A stretch of DNA of 64,000 bases from an uncultured Rhodoferax sp. Its GTDB lineage: Bacteria > Pseudomonadota > Gammaproteobacteria > Burkholderiales > Burkholderiaceae_C. This document shows, one piece after another, positions 42,516 to 51,919 of this stretch. Made by a program: the position numbers and the translations under genes. Below the pieces are notes generated by a model. It searched no databases. It saw only the letters and a list, made by a program, of their open reading frames with translations, and had not been told where the DNA came from. Numbering within the stretch: the stretch's first letter is position 1; each line of letters starts with the position of its first letter. Location: the NCBI RefSeq assembly GCF_946221635.1, contig NZ_CAMIHB010000006.1:1-64000 (forward strand). Reading direction: 5' to 3'.

Positions 42516-44594
42516 ATGACCACGCCGGACTTGTTTTCCCCCGAGCCGGCCGTGCCGGCTCCCCTCTCGGACCACGATCGCCTGCTGGCGCTGCGCGCCC
42601 AGTTGCACCACCATGCCCACCAGTACTACGTGCTGGATGCGCCCACGATTCCCGACGCCGAATACGACCGCCTGTTCCGCGAGCTGCAGGCGCTGGAAGC
42701 TGCGCATCCCGAGTGGCTGACACCCGATTCGCCCACCCAGCGCGTGGGTGGCAAACCCTTGGACGCCTTTGCCACGGTGCGCCATGTGGTGCCCATGCTC
42801 AGCATCCGCACTGAGACGGACACCGAATCCAGCGGTGCCGAGGCTTTTGACGCCCGGGTGCGCAAGGAGCTGGAACTGGGCGAGGGCGACGCGCCTGTCG
42901 AGTACGTGGCGGAGCTCAAGTTTGACGGCCTGGCCATGAGCCTGCGTTACGAGCAGGGCGTGCTGGTGCAGGCGGCTACACGGGGCGACGGCGAATACGG
43001 CGAGGACGTGACGCAAAACATCCGCACCATCGGCCAGATCCCCCTCAGGCTCAAGGGCGAGGGTGTCCCTGCCGTTCTGGAGGTGCGTGGCGAGGTCTAT
43101 ATGCGCCGCGACGACTTCGAGGCCATGAACGAAAAACAGCGCGAGAAGGGCGAAAAAACCTTTGTGAACCCGCGCAACGCCGCCGCCGGTGCCGTGCGCC
43201 AGCTGGACCCCGGCATTGCGGCCCAACGGCCCCTGAGCTTCTTTGCCTACGGCCTGGGTGAGGTGACGCCAGCGGAGCAGGGCGGCCCTGCGTTTTCTAC
43301 GCACTACGCCATGCTGCAAACCCTCAAATCATGGGGTTTCCCGGTTGCAGCCCAGGTGGATATTGCGCGAGGTGCTACGGAATTGGTAGCGTACCACCAG
43401 CGCATCGGCGCTGCGCGTGACCAGTTGCCTTATGACATCGACGGCGTGGTCTACAAGGTCAACAGCCTCGCCTTGCAGCGCCAGCTCGGTTTTGTGACCC
43501 GTGAGCCGCGTTGGGCCGTGGCGCACAAGTACCCGGCGCAGGAGCAGATCACCAAGGTGCTGGACATCGACGTGCAGGTGGGCCGTACCGGCAAGCTGAC
43601 ACCCGTGGCGCGCCTGGAGCCGGTGTTTGTGGGTGGCACCACAGTGTCGAATGCGACGTTGCACAACCTGTTCGAGCTGCGGCGCAAGAAAGCGCGCGTG
43701 GGCGACAGCGTCATCGTGCGCCGCGCAGGCGACGTGATACCCGAAGTCGTCGGGGTCGTCGCTGCCGCGCGGCCGGTGTATGTGCCCAACTTCCGCATGC
43801 CCCGTACCTGCCCCATCTGCGGCAGCGCCGTGGTGCGCGAGAAGACGGAGATGAACCACCGCTGCAGCGGCGGTCTGTTCTGCCCGGCGCAGCGCAAGCA
43901 GGCCATCCTGCATTACGCGCAGCGCCGCGCCGTGGAGGTGGAAGGCCTGGGTGACAAGTTGGTGGAGCAATTGGTGGACAGCAACACCATCCGCACCCTG
44001 CCGGACCTCTACAAGCTGGGCCTGAGCACCCTGGCGGCGCTGGAACGCATGGCCGAGAAGTCGGCCCAGAACATCGTCGATGCGCTGGAAAAGTCCAAGC
44101 AGACCACGTTGCCGCGCTTCCTCTTCGGCCTGGGTATCCGCCATGTCGGGGAGGCCACCGCCAAGGACCTGGCGCGCCACTTCGGTACGCTGGACGCCAT
44201 CATGGATGCGGGCGAAGAGCAACTGCTGGCGGTGAACGATGTGGGACCCATCGTCGCCAAGAGCATCCACACCTTTTTCGCCCAGCCGCATAACCGCGAG
44301 GTGGTGGAGCAGCTGCGCGCCAGCGGCGTGACCTGGGAAGAGGGCGTTCCTGCCGACGTACCCAAGCCTCTGGCCGGGAAAACTTTTGTGCTGACCGGCA
44401 CCTTCCCCACCTTGAGCCGCGACCAGGCCAAGGACCTGCTGGAAGCCGCCGGCGCCAAGGTGGCCGGTTCGGTCAGCAAGAAGACCAGCTATGTGGTCGC
44501 CGGGGCCGAGGCCGGCAGCAAGCTCGACAAGGCCCAGGCGCTGGGCGTGCCCGTGTTGGACGAAGCGGCCATGCTGGCCATGTTGCAGGGATGA
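42516..44594 (+). CDS. ligA: NAD-dependent DNA ligase
   Basis: A 692-residue replicative ligase. It has domain Ia (YYVLDAPTIPDAEYDRLFREL), the adenylated lysine K135 in AELKFDGLAMS, the OB fold, the four-Cys zinc finger (CPICGSAVVREKTEMNHRCSGGLFCPAQ), HhH repeats and a C-terminal BRCT domain (LAGKTFVLTGTFPTLSRDQAKDLLEAAGAKV). Near residue 280 the DNA resembles a degenerate dispersed repeat on the other strand, but protein length there is normal. The stop overlaps the start of the next gene. Confidence 0.98.
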   Translation: MTTPDLFSPEPAVPAPLSDHDRLLALRAQLHHHAHQYYVLDAPTIPDAEYDRLFRELQALEAAHPEWLTPDSPTQRVGGKPLDAFATVRHVVPMLSIRTETDTESSGAEAFDARVRKELELGEGDAPVEYVAELKFDGLAMSLRYEQGVLVQAATRGDGEYGEDVTQNIRTIGQIPLRLKGEGVPAVLEVRGEVYMRRDDFEAMNEKQREKGEKTFVNPRNAAAGAVRQLDPGIAAQRPLSFFAYGLGEVTPAEQGGPAFSTHYAMLQTLKSWGFPVAAQVDIARGATELVAYHQRIGAARDQLPYDIDGVVYKVNSLALQRQLGFVTREPRWAVAHKYPAQEQITKVLDIDVQVGRTGKLTPVARLEPVFVGGTTVSNATLHNLFELRRKKARVGDSVIVRRAGDVIPEVVGVVAAARPVYVPNFRMPRTCPICGSAVVREKTEMNHRCSGGLFCPAQRKQAILHYAQRRAVEVEGLGDKLVEQLVDSNTIRTLPDLYKLGLSTLAALERMAEKSAQNIVDALEKSKQTTLPRFLFGLGIRHVGEATAKDLARHFGTLDAIMDAGEEQLLAVNDVGPIVAKSIHTFFAQPHNREVVEQLRASGVTWEEGVPADVPKPLAGKTFVLTGTFPTLSRDQAKDLLEAAGAKVAGSVSKKTSYVVAGAEAGSKLDKAQALGVPVLDEAAMLAMLQG
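43346..43392 (-). repeat. Degenerate repeat-like segment inside ligA (tentative)
   Basis: The reverse strand reads TAGCACCTCGCGCAATATCC then CCTGGGCTG, close to the dispersed repeat over about 30 bases. The protein shows no insertion there, so it may be chance or old. Confidence 0.3.
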
Positions 44595-45661
44595 CGCGCC
44601 CAGCCAAGCGCCCGCAGCCTGCGACCCGCCGCCAGTGGCTGGGCTGCAGTGCGGGGCTGCTGCTGGGCGGGCTGATGCCGTGGCAACTGACCTTGGCGGC
44701 CGATGCGCAGGCCCAGACCTGGCGTGACACAGCCCTGGCGGGCTGGCGCCAACGCATCACGCAGATCCTGGATCGCGGTGGCTTGCCCATCATCGATATG
44801 GAGGCCACGTACGTGGCTGGGCGCACCAACGTGGCCTATCTGCGGGAGTGCATGGATGCGCTGGACGTGGCGCAGATCGTGTTTGCCGCGGCGAACGCAC
44901 CCAACAGCCAGCCGTCGCTGGACCTGTACCAGGCGCATCCGGCGTACTTCATCCCGGCGAGCAACAGCGGTGAATTTCCGCGTTGGTGGAGCGATCCGCT
45001 GGCGTTTCTGGCCGGGGTGGGGCGCGATCTGGCCCAAGGTGGCTATGCCTTCATGGGCGAGCACGAGTTCCGCCACTACCCCTCGCCCGAGCAGGTCGCC
45101 GCAGGGCAGACCAACCGAGACATTTCCATTGCACTGGACGGCCCTGCGGGGCATGCCCTGTTTCAGCTGGGCGAAGCGACGGGTATCGCATTCCAGATCC
45201 ACTACGAGATTGAAGACGCCTTGCTGCCGGTGCTGGAGTCCATGCTGGAGCGCTATCCGCGGGCCCGCGTCATCTGGTGCCATCTGGCCATGGTGCGCTA
45301 CGGCCAGCGCGCAGGCCGTTACGCACCGGACTACGTGCGTTCGCTGATCGCGCGTTTCCCGGGGCTGCATTTCGATCTGGCGGTGCCTGAGCCCAGCCAT
45401 GTGTACAAGCCTTCCGGTGAGCGCGATGCCACGCTGTTCCGTGACGGACGCCTGGAGCCGCGCTGGTTGGCGGTACTGGAAGAACACCCGGAGCGTTTTC
45501 TGGCCGCCAGTGATTACCGCCCGCCGGTGGAGCAGTCCTACAAGGCCAGCATCACGCGCCAGCGCACGCTGATCCTCGATGTGCTGAGCGAACGCAGCCG
45601 CCACCTGGTCGCCTATGGCAATGCCTGGCGCCTGATGACGGGCCAGGACTGGAGCCGCTAG
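44591..45661 (+). CDS. Exported amidohydrolase-like TIM-barrel protein, paralogue A
   Basis: A 356-residue protein with a twin-arginine-like leader (RRQWLGCSAGLLLGG). It shares long blocks with the 60068..61123 protein: GEHEFRHYPSPEQ, FQIHYEIEDALLPVLESMLERYP, ARVIWCHLAMVRY and NAWRLM. Order and motifs resemble amidohydrolase-2 TIM barrels (late His in IHYE and WCHLA, Asp in FLAASDYRP), but the usual N-terminal HxH is replaced by IDMEATY (D-x-E). The substrate is unknown; it may act outside the cytoplasm. It is coupled to ligA (ATGA) and converges on the YbaN gene with a 4-base overlap. Confidence 0.72.
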   Translation: MTRPAKRPQPATRRQWLGCSAGLLLGGLMPWQLTLAADAQAQTWRDTALAGWRQRITQILDRGGLPIIDMEATYVAGRTNVAYLRECMDALDVAQIVFAAANAPNSQPSLDLYQAHPAYFIPASNSGEFPRWWSDPLAFLAGVGRDLAQGGYAFMGEHEFRHYPSPEQVAAGQTNRDISIALDGPAGHALFQLGEATGIAFQIHYEIEDALLPVLESMLERYPRARVIWCHLAMVRYGQRAGRYAPDYVRSLIARFPGLHFDLAVPEPSHVYKPSGERDATLFRDGRLEPRWLAVLEEHPERFLAASDYRPPVEQSYKASITRQRTLILDVLSERSRHLVAYGNAWRLMTGQDWSR

Positions 45662-46101
45662 GCTGTGGGCTCCGCGACTTGGCCGGGCGGTGTCTCCGGC
45701 CGCCGCCATAGCCACACCAGCACCGTGGCCATGCAGGCTATCGCACCCCCTGCGGCCCAGAGCTTGGAGACGGTGAGCAGCAGGAAGACCGCGCTGGCCG
45801 ACATGACACTGGTGGCGCCCCATTTGGCCTTGCGGCTGACGACGCCGCCCCGGCGCCAGTCGCGCAGCATCCCGCCGAAGAGGCGGTGCTGCTCCAGCCA
45901 GGCCAGCAGACGTGGTGAGCTGCGTGCCGCGGCCCAGGCCGCCAGCAAAATAAACGGGGTGGTGGGCAGCAGGGGCAGGAACACGCCCAGAAACCCCAGC
46001 GCCAGACTCAGCAGCGCCAACCCGCGCAGCAACCACTGCAGCCATGGCGCCAGCGGCGACGGCGTGCGGTTCGGGGGGGCGGAAGGTAGGGGCGCGGACA
46101 T
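45658..46101 (-). CDS. YbaN/DUF454 family inner-membrane protein
   Basis: A 147-residue protein with a hydrophobic hairpin (LLRGLALLSLALGFLGVFLPLLPTTPFILLAAWAAARSSPRL), the DUF454 signature, then a second hydrophobic pair near the C-terminus. The function is unknown. The ATG at 46101 is preferred because the upstream frame extends into the divergent def gene. CACAAT lies 7 bases before the ATG. Confidence 0.85.
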   Translation of the reverse strand: MSAPLPSAPPNRTPSPLAPWLQWLLRGLALLSLALGFLGVFLPLLPTTPFILLAAWAAARSSPRLLAWLEQHRLFGGMLRDWRRGGVVSRKAKWGATSVMSASAVFLLLTVSKLWAAGGAIACMATVLVWLWRRPETPPGQVAEPTA

Positions 46102-46137
46102 GCCCCGGATTGTGCCGTGTGAGAGGAACAGAGAACC

Positions 46138-46677
46138 ATGACCGTACGTGAAATCCTGAAGATGGGAGACCCGCGTCTCCTGCGCGTGGCCCAGCCGGTG
46201 GCTGCGTTTGACACCGACGCCTTGCACCTGCTCATTACCGACCTGCTTGACACCATGCGCGCGGCTAACGGGGCCGGCTTGGCCGCGCCGCAGATTGGCG
46301 TGGACCTGCAGGTGGTGATCTTTGGCTCCAATGAGCGCAATCCCCGTTACCCGGACCGCCCCATCGTGCCGCCCACGGTGCTGTGCAACCCGGTTATCAC
46401 CCCCCTGGGGGATGCGGAGGAGAGCGATTGGGAGGGCTGCCTGTCCGTGCCCGGCCTGCGGGGCCAGGTGCCGCGCTGGTCACGCATCCGCTACACAGGC
46501 TTTGACCAGTACGGTGATGCCATCGACCGCACGGTGGAGGGCTTCCACGCCCGCGTGGTGCAACACGAATGCGACCACCTCTGGGGCAAGCTCTACCCCA
46601 TGCGCATGCGCGACTTCAGCCAGTTTGGCTACACCGAGGTGCTGTTCCCCGGCATTGCGGCGTCCGAAGACGATTGA
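46138..46677 (+). CDS. def: Peptide deformylase
   Basis: A 179-residue metalloenzyme that removes the formyl group from nascent proteins. All three motifs are present: GAGLAAPQIGV, EGCLSVPG (metal Cys) and QHECDHLWG (HExxH). The ATG at 46138 is divergent from the YbaN-like gene. fmt is not adjacent, so this is probably one of several deformylase genes or a stand-alone locus. Confidence 0.97.
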   Translation: MTVREILKMGDPRLLRVAQPVAAFDTDALHLLITDLLDTMRAANGAGLAAPQIGVDLQVVIFGSNERNPRYPDRPIVPPTVLCNPVITPLGDAEESDWEGCLSVPGLRGQVPRWSRIRYTGFDQYGDAIDRTVEGFHARVVQHECDHLWGKLYPMRMRDFSQFGYTEVLFPGIAASEDD

Positions 46678-46687
46678 GGGATTCCTT

Positions 46688-46741
46688 TTGCTACTGAAAT
46701 AGTAGCTGCCCGCGCACCATCGACGCGGGCTGGACGCCATA
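46688..46741 (+). repeat. Dispersed ~50-bp repeat, copy R10
   Basis: GTAGCTGCCCGCGCACCATC then GACGCGGGCTGGACGCC, between def and the diguanylate cyclase gene. Confidence 0.75.
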
Positions 46742-46752
46742 AACATTGAAAA

Positions 46753-48453
46753 ATGGCGCGGGCGCGTGCCTATGGCGTGGCAGGCGCTTTGGCGCTAAGC
46801 TGGGGCTCTGTTCAAGGCCCTTCTGCATCCATGTACATGCCCGCTCGCCCCTGGTTGGCCCGTCTGGGAATAGGTCCCCGTATCGTCCTTGTCTTTGCCC
46901 TGGTCTTTGGTGGCATGGGCAGCCTGGGCTTGCTGTTGCTGCGCAACAGCCTGCTGCCTACTTTTGACGAGATGGAGCGCAGTTTTGCGCTGCAAAGTGC
47001 CAAGCGGGTGATTCGGGGGTTTGACGAGCAGATGAACCTGGTGGGCGCGTTCAGCCATGACTGGGCGCAGTGGGATGAGCTGTACGCCCATATACAGCGC
47101 CCCGATCCTGTGTTCGAGCGCAGCAACATCGGCCCCGAGGCCATGGCCGCGTCCACGTTGCACGCCATTCTGATGCTGGACACGGAAGGCCGCGTGGTGG
47201 GCTATGGCGCGCGCGCTTTCAGCGGCGGTGCCCAGGCGCAGGCCACGGACCTCGCGGCCCCGGTGCTGGCACGCTGGGCCACCCGCCCGCAGTCGGCCCG
47301 CACGGAATGCGGGCTGGCGCGGGTGGGGCAAGCCCTGTGCACCGTTTGCTGGGCCCGCATTGTGCAAAGCAATGGCCAGGGTCCCTCGGTGGGGACGGTG
47401 GTGATGGCGCGTGAACTCGATGCCAGGGCCCTGGAGGCCATGGCCCAGTACGCCGGCGCGGTGTTCACGCTGGAGCAACTGGGTGCGGGCTACACGCCCC
47501 CGGCGCCGCTTCTGACCTGGCCCATGCCGGCGCTGCAGTACCTCTCTACGGCGGCTCTGCATGTGCAATTTGCGCCCGGCACGATCAGCATGCGCTACCT
47601 GCTGCGGGACCTGGAGGAGCAACCCCTGTCCTGGGTGCATATCCAGATGGACCGCAAGCTGATGCTGCAGGCACAGGATGTGATTCGCGATGTGTTGTTG
47701 CAGCTGACCATGGTGGCGCTGGCGACGGGGTTGGTGCTGCTGTTCACGGTGCACCGCTGGCTGGTGCGCCCCATTGCCCGTTTGCGGGTCGATGTGGCGG
47801 AACTCAGCGCCAAGCGGCAATGGGAGCGGACACTGCGATCTGACCGGCCTGACGAGATCGGTGCCCTGACCCAGGGGATCAACAGCCTGCTGGCCGTGCT
47901 GCGCGAGCAGGTGGGTGCATTGGAAACCCTCTCCAATACCGATGCCCTGACAGGCATTGCCAACCGCCGCCAGTTCGATGAGCGCCTGGCCCACGAACTG
48001 GCGCGCCTGGGCCGGCGCAGCGGGCCCTTGTCGCTGCTGTTGGTGGATGTGGACCACTTCAAGCTCTACAACGACCACTACGGCCACCCCGAGGGGGATG
48101 CCGTGCTGCGCCAGCTGGGGGCCTTGCTGCGGGCCAGTTGCCGGCAGCAGGACTTGCCGGCTCGCCTGGGGGGCGAGGAGTTCGCCCTGCTGTTGCCCGA
48201 TACCGATGCGGCGGGTGGGGTGGCCATGGCCGAGAAGGTGATGAAGGCCCTGGCGGCGTTGGCGATGGCGCATGAACGTTCGCCGACCGCCCCTGTGGTC
48301 ACGGTCAGCATCGGCATTGCCACCTGGTCCGCGGTGCTGGAGGGCGGTGCGGACGAACTGCTTGCCCAGGCCGACAAGGCCTTGTACGCGGCCAAACACG
48401 GTGGGCGCCAGCGTGCCTGTGTGTACGGCACGCCGGCGGTGCCTAGGCCTTGA
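46753..48453 (+). CDS. Membrane diguanylate cyclase (CHASE4-like, GGDEF)
   Basis: A 566-residue c-di-GMP synthase. A membrane helix (about 43-65) leads to a periplasmic sensor with FSHDWAQWDELY, the core of CHASE4 domains. A second helix (about 312-335), a HAMP region and a GGDEF domain (about 395-560) follow. The active site is GGEEF (473-477), and an intact product-inhibition I-site, RQQD, lies exactly five residues upstream. The start is uncertain: ATG 46753 is given, but ATG 46831 is as likely. It ends converging on glnD with an 11-base overlap. Confidence 0.88.
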   Translation: MARARAYGVAGALALSWGSVQGPSASMYMPARPWLARLGIGPRIVLVFALVFGGMGSLGLLLLRNSLLPTFDEMERSFALQSAKRVIRGFDEQMNLVGAFSHDWAQWDELYAHIQRPDPVFERSNIGPEAMAASTLHAILMLDTEGRVVGYGARAFSGGAQAQATDLAAPVLARWATRPQSARTECGLARVGQALCTVCWARIVQSNGQGPSVGTVVMARELDARALEAMAQYAGAVFTLEQLGAGYTPPAPLLTWPMPALQYLSTAALHVQFAPGTISMRYLLRDLEEQPLSWVHIQMDRKLMLQAQDVIRDVLLQLTMVALATGLVLLFTVHRWLVRPIARLRVDVAELSAKRQWERTLRSDRPDEIGALTQGINSLLAVLREQVGALETLSNTDALTGIANRRQFDERLAHELARLGRRSGPLSLLLVDVDHFKLYNDHYGHPEGDAVLRQLGALLRASCRQQDLPARLGGEEFALLLPDTDAAGGVAMAEKVMKALAALAMAHERSPTAPVVTVSIGIATWSAVLEGGADELLAQADKALYAAKHGGRQRACVYGTPAVPRP

Positions 48454-51052
48454 GCGCGTCCAGCAGCTCGGTTTCGATATCGATCTGCGCGCGGTTGTGC
48501 TGCAGCTGGGCGCCGTGGATGAGGAAGGTGTCTTCCACCCGTTCGCCCAGCGTGGCGACCTTGGCCAGCTGCACCACGATCTGGTGGCGCGCCAACACGC
48601 GGGCTACGCTGTAAAGCAGGCCCAGCCGGTCGCTGGCAGAGATATTGAGCAACCAGCGCTGCGCCTTCTCATCGGGCTTGAGGCTGACGCGCGGGGCAAT
48701 GGGGAAACTCTTGACCCGGCGCGACACCCGGCCGCGGCTGGGGGCGGGCAGGGGGCCGGCTTCGGCAATGGCCTGGGCCAGGCCGTTTTCCAGCAGGCTG
48801 GTGGTTTCGCGGTAGTGCTCGTCCATGTCGGCGCTGGTGACGATTTGGAAGGTGTCCAGCGCGTAGCCCTTGTTCGTGGTGTGGATGCGCGCATCCAGGA
48901 TGCTGAAGCCGCCCTGGTCGAAATAGCCACAGATGCGGGCGAACAGGTCGGACTGGTCCTGCGTGTAGACCAGCACCTGCAGGCCCTCACCCACGGGCGA
49001 GCGGCGGGCGCGGACGATGGGCTGCTCCGTCGCCACATGGCGTGAGAGCTGCTTGGTGTGCCAGGCGATGTCGGCCGCGTCGTGGCGCATGAAGTAGCTC
49101 ACGTCCAGCGTGTCCCACAAGGGCTTGTGCGCCTCGAAGGGCATGGCGTACAGGGCCACCATCACCAGGGCTTCGCGCTTGCGCAGCTCGACCTCGGCAT
49201 CGGCATCCGGCAAGCGGCCACCCAGGGCGCGTGCGGTGTACCGGTACAGGTCTTCCAGCAGCTTGCCCTTCCAGGCGTTCCAGACCTTGGGACTGGTGCC
49301 GCGGATGTCGGCCACGGTGAGCAGGTAGAGCGCGGTGAGGTAACGCTCGTTGCCCACGCGCTTGGCAAAGTCGGCTATCACCGAGGGATCGGACAGGTCG
49401 GACTTCTGCGCGATGCGACTCATGGTGAGGTGCTCGCCCACCAGGAACTCGATGAGCTTGGCGTCGTCGGCCGCAATGCCGTGCTGCTTGCAGAAACGGC
49501 GCACCTCCACCATGCCCAGGTCCGAGTGGTCGCCACCGCGGCCCTTGGCGATGTCGTGAAACAGCGCAGCCACGTAAAGAATCCAGGGCTTGTCCCAGCC
49601 GGAGGCGAGCTGCGAGCAGAAGGGGTATTCGTGCGCATGCTCCACCAGGAAGAAGCGGCGCACATTGCGCAGCACCATCAGGATGTGCTGGTCCACGGTG
49701 TAGACGTGGAACAGGTCGTGCTGCATCTGGCCCACGATCTTGCGGAACACCCAAAGGTAGCGACCCAGCACCGAGGTCTGGTTCATGAGGCGCAAGGCGT
49801 GGGTGATGCCATCGGGCGCCTGCATGATTTGCAGGAACAGCGCGCGGTTGACCGGGTCACTGCGAAACTTGCCGTCCATCAGGTCGCGTGCGTTGTAGAG
49901 CGCACGCAGCGTGCGCGCCGACAGGCCCTTCACGCCCACGGTGGTCTGGTAGACCAGAAAGGTCTCCAGGATCGCGTAGGGATTGCGGCGGTACAGATCG
50001 TCGCTGGCCACGTCGATCATCCCGGCCTTGTCGTTGAAATGGTCGTTGATGCGGCGCGGCGCGTGGGTGGAGGGGTTGAGCCGTTCCTCGATATTGAGCA
50101 GCAGGATCTGGTTGAGCTGCGTCACTGCCTTGGCGGCCCAGTAGTAGCGCTTCATCAGCGCTTCGCTGGCGCGTACCAGCAGGGGCTTGGTGGATTTGCC
50201 GCTGCCTTCCAGCGTCTGGCTGGTGTAGCCAAAGGACTCGGCCACGGCGGTCTGCAGGTCAAAGATGAGGCGGTCTTCGCGCCGGTTGGCAATCAGGTGC
50301 AGGCGCGCGCGAATCAGCAGCAGCAGGGTCTCGTTGCGCTGGATCTGTTTGACCTCGAAATCCGTGGCCAGTCCGCTGGCCGCCAATGCGGCCCAGTCAT
50401 TGCCGTAGCCCGCTGCCTTGGCGACCCAGAGGATGACCTGCAGGTCGCGCAGGCCGCCTGGGGATTCCTTGCAGTTGGGTTCCAGGGAGTAGGGCGTGTC
50501 TTCAAACTTGGTGTGGCGCTGGCGCATTTCCAGCGTCTTGGCCACAAAGAAGGCCTTGGGGTCCATGGCCGCAAAAAAGGCCTGCTGGAACTGCTCCACC
50601 AGGGGCGCGTTGCCCGTGATGAGGCGGCACTCCAGCAGCGCGGTTTGCACGGTCACATCCTTGGCCGCTTCGGCCAGGCAATCGGCCAAGGTGCGCACGC
50701 TGGAGCCGATTTCCAGGCCCACATCCCAGCAGCTGCCGATAAAGGATTCAATCTTCTTCTGCAGTGCCGGGTCGAACTCGGGCGACTGGCCATCGGGCAG
50801 CAGCACCAGCACGTCCACGTCCGAATGCGGAAACAACTCGCCGCGGCCGAAGCCGCCCACGGCCAAGAGCGCACAGGGCTCGCCCAGACCGGCCTGCTGC
50901 CACAGGCGCACCAGCACGCTGTCGGTGAGCCCGGCCATGCGCTGCAGGACCTTGCGCACGGCGCGGCCGGTGGTCTCTGGCGCTGCAATGGTCTGCAGCA
51001 ACTGGGCTTTGTGGGTGCGGTACTCCGCGCGCAGGGCCTGCAGCTCGGTCAT
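48443..51052 (-). CDS. glnD: Protein-PII uridylyltransferase/uridylyl-removing enzyme
   Basis: An 869-residue nitrogen sensor that adds or removes UMP on PII proteins according to glutamine. It has the nucleotidyltransferase site GGFGRGELFPHSDVDVLVLL (about 65-85), the HD domain with LFHDIAKGRGGDHS, and two C-terminal ACT domains (LQVLVYTQDQSDLFARICGYFDQG and RWLLNISASDRLGLLYSVARVLA) that bind glutamine. It follows map by 13 bases. Confidence 0.98.
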   Translation of the reverse strand: MTELQALRAEYRTHKAQLLQTIAAPETTGRAVRKVLQRMAGLTDSVLVRLWQQAGLGEPCALLAVGGFGRGELFPHSDVDVLVLLPDGQSPEFDPALQKKIESFIGSCWDVGLEIGSSVRTLADCLAEAAKDVTVQTALLECRLITGNAPLVEQFQQAFFAAMDPKAFFVAKTLEMRQRHTKFEDTPYSLEPNCKESPGGLRDLQVILWVAKAAGYGNDWAALAASGLATDFEVKQIQRNETLLLLIRARLHLIANRREDRLIFDLQTAVAESFGYTSQTLEGSGKSTKPLLVRASEALMKRYYWAAKAVTQLNQILLLNIEERLNPSTHAPRRINDHFNDKAGMIDVASDDLYRRNPYAILETFLVYQTTVGVKGLSARTLRALYNARDLMDGKFRSDPVNRALFLQIMQAPDGITHALRLMNQTSVLGRYLWVFRKIVGQMQHDLFHVYTVDQHILMVLRNVRRFFLVEHAHEYPFCSQLASGWDKPWILYVAALFHDIAKGRGGDHSDLGMVEVRRFCKQHGIAADDAKLIEFLVGEHLTMSRIAQKSDLSDPSVIADFAKRVGNERYLTALYLLTVADIRGTSPKVWNAWKGKLLEDLYRYTARALGGRLPDADAEVELRKREALVMVALYAMPFEAHKPLWDTLDVSYFMRHDAADIAWHTKQLSRHVATEQPIVRARRSPVGEGLQVLVYTQDQSDLFARICGYFDQGGFSILDARIHTTNKGYALDTFQIVTSADMDEHYRETTSLLENGLAQAIAEAGPLPAPSRGRVSRRVKSFPIAPRVSLKPDEKAQRWLLNISASDRLGLLYSVARVLARHQIVVQLAKVATLGERVEDTFLIHGAQLQHNRAQIDIETELLDALKA

Positions 51053-51065
51053 CGGTGTGGCCGAC

Positions 51066-51875
51066 TCAGGCCGTGACGAATGCAGGGGTGGCCGGGCTGC
51101 CGGCCGACAGGGTCAGCACCTCGTAGCCCGTGGGCGTGACCAGCACCGTGTGTTCCCACTGGGCCGAGAGCGAACGGTCCTTGGTCACGATGCTCCAGCC
51201 GTCCTTCTCGGGGCCTTCCTTGATGTCCTTGCCGCCGGCGTTGATCATGGGCTCGATGGTGAAGGTCATGCCTTCGACGAGTTTTTCCAGGGTGCCGGGG
51301 CGGCCATAGTGCAGTACCTGGGGCTCCTCGTGGAAAACCTGGCCGATGCCATGGCCGCAAAACTCGCGCACCACGCTGAAACCATGGCCTTCGGCGAATT
51401 TCTGGATCGCGTGGCCGATGTCGCCCAGGTGGATGCCGGGCTTGACCATCTTGATGCCGTGCCACATGGCATCGTAGGTGATGGCGCACAGGCGCTTGGC
51501 CGCGATGGAGGCCTCGCCCACCAGGAACATGCGGCTGGTGTCGCCGTGCCAGCCGTCCTTGATGACGGTCACGTCGATGTTGACGATGTCGCCTTTCTTG
51601 AGCTGCTTGTCGTTGGGGATACCGTGGCAGACCTGGTGGTTGACCGAGGTGCAGATGGACTTGGGGTAGGGGATGTTGCCGCCGCCGGTGTAGTTCAGCG
51701 GGGCCGGAATGCCGCCCTGTACCTGGGTGATGTAGTCGTGGGCGAGCTTGTCGAGTTCGTTGGTGGTGACACCCGGTTTGACAAAGGGCGTGAGGTAGTC
51801 CAGGACTTCGGAGGCCAGACGGCCCGCCACGCGCATGCCGGCAATGCCCTGGGCGTCTTTGTAGGTGATGGTCAT
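51066..51875 (-). CDS. map: Methionine aminopeptidase, type I
   Basis: A 269-residue dimetal enzyme that removes the initiator methionine. The ligands lie in CHGIPNDKQLKKGDIVNIDVTVIKDGWHGDTSRMF, FCGHGIGQVFHEEP, MTFTIEPMINAG and SAQWEHTVLVT. It has no N-terminal extension. Unlike many relatives, rpsB is not beside it; a response regulator gene lies upstream. The ATG follows GATAAT by 8 bases, a leaderless-type arrangement. Confidence 0.98.
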   Translation of the reverse strand: MTITYKDAQGIAGMRVAGRLASEVLDYLTPFVKPGVTTNELDKLAHDYITQVQGGIPAPLNYTGGGNIPYPKSICTSVNHQVCHGIPNDKQLKKGDIVNIDVTVIKDGWHGDTSRMFLVGEASIAAKRLCAITYDAMWHGIKMVKPGIHLGDIGHAIQKFAEGHGFSVVREFCGHGIGQVFHEEPQVLHYGRPGTLEKLVEGMTFTIEPMINAGGKDIKEGPEKDGWSIVTKDRSLSAQWEHTVLVTPTGYEVLTLSAGSPATPAFVTA

Positions 51876-51883
51876 GGGGCGGG

Positions 51884-51889
51884 ATTATC
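51884..51889 (-). promoter_or_regulatory. Candidate -10 box of map (leaderless type)
   Basis: On the minus strand GATAAT is followed by exactly 8 bases (CCCGCCC-type) and the map ATG. The -35 is not convincing. Confidence 0.4.
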
Positions 51890-51897
51890 CCAGACCT

Positions 51898-51915
51898 GCC
51901 CGGCTCTTGCCGGGC
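51898..51915. terminator. GC hairpin downstream of response regulator gene
   Basis: A perfect 7-pair stem GCCCGGC / GCCGGGC with a 4-base loop, just after the response regulator stop. No T-run follows, so termination is uncertain. Confidence 0.35.
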
Positions 51916-51919
51916 GGTG

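Noticed and set aside
51898..51915. Rho-independent terminator after the response regulator
   Set aside because: The hairpin is perfect, but no T-run follows in either direction, so it is listed only as a weak feature.
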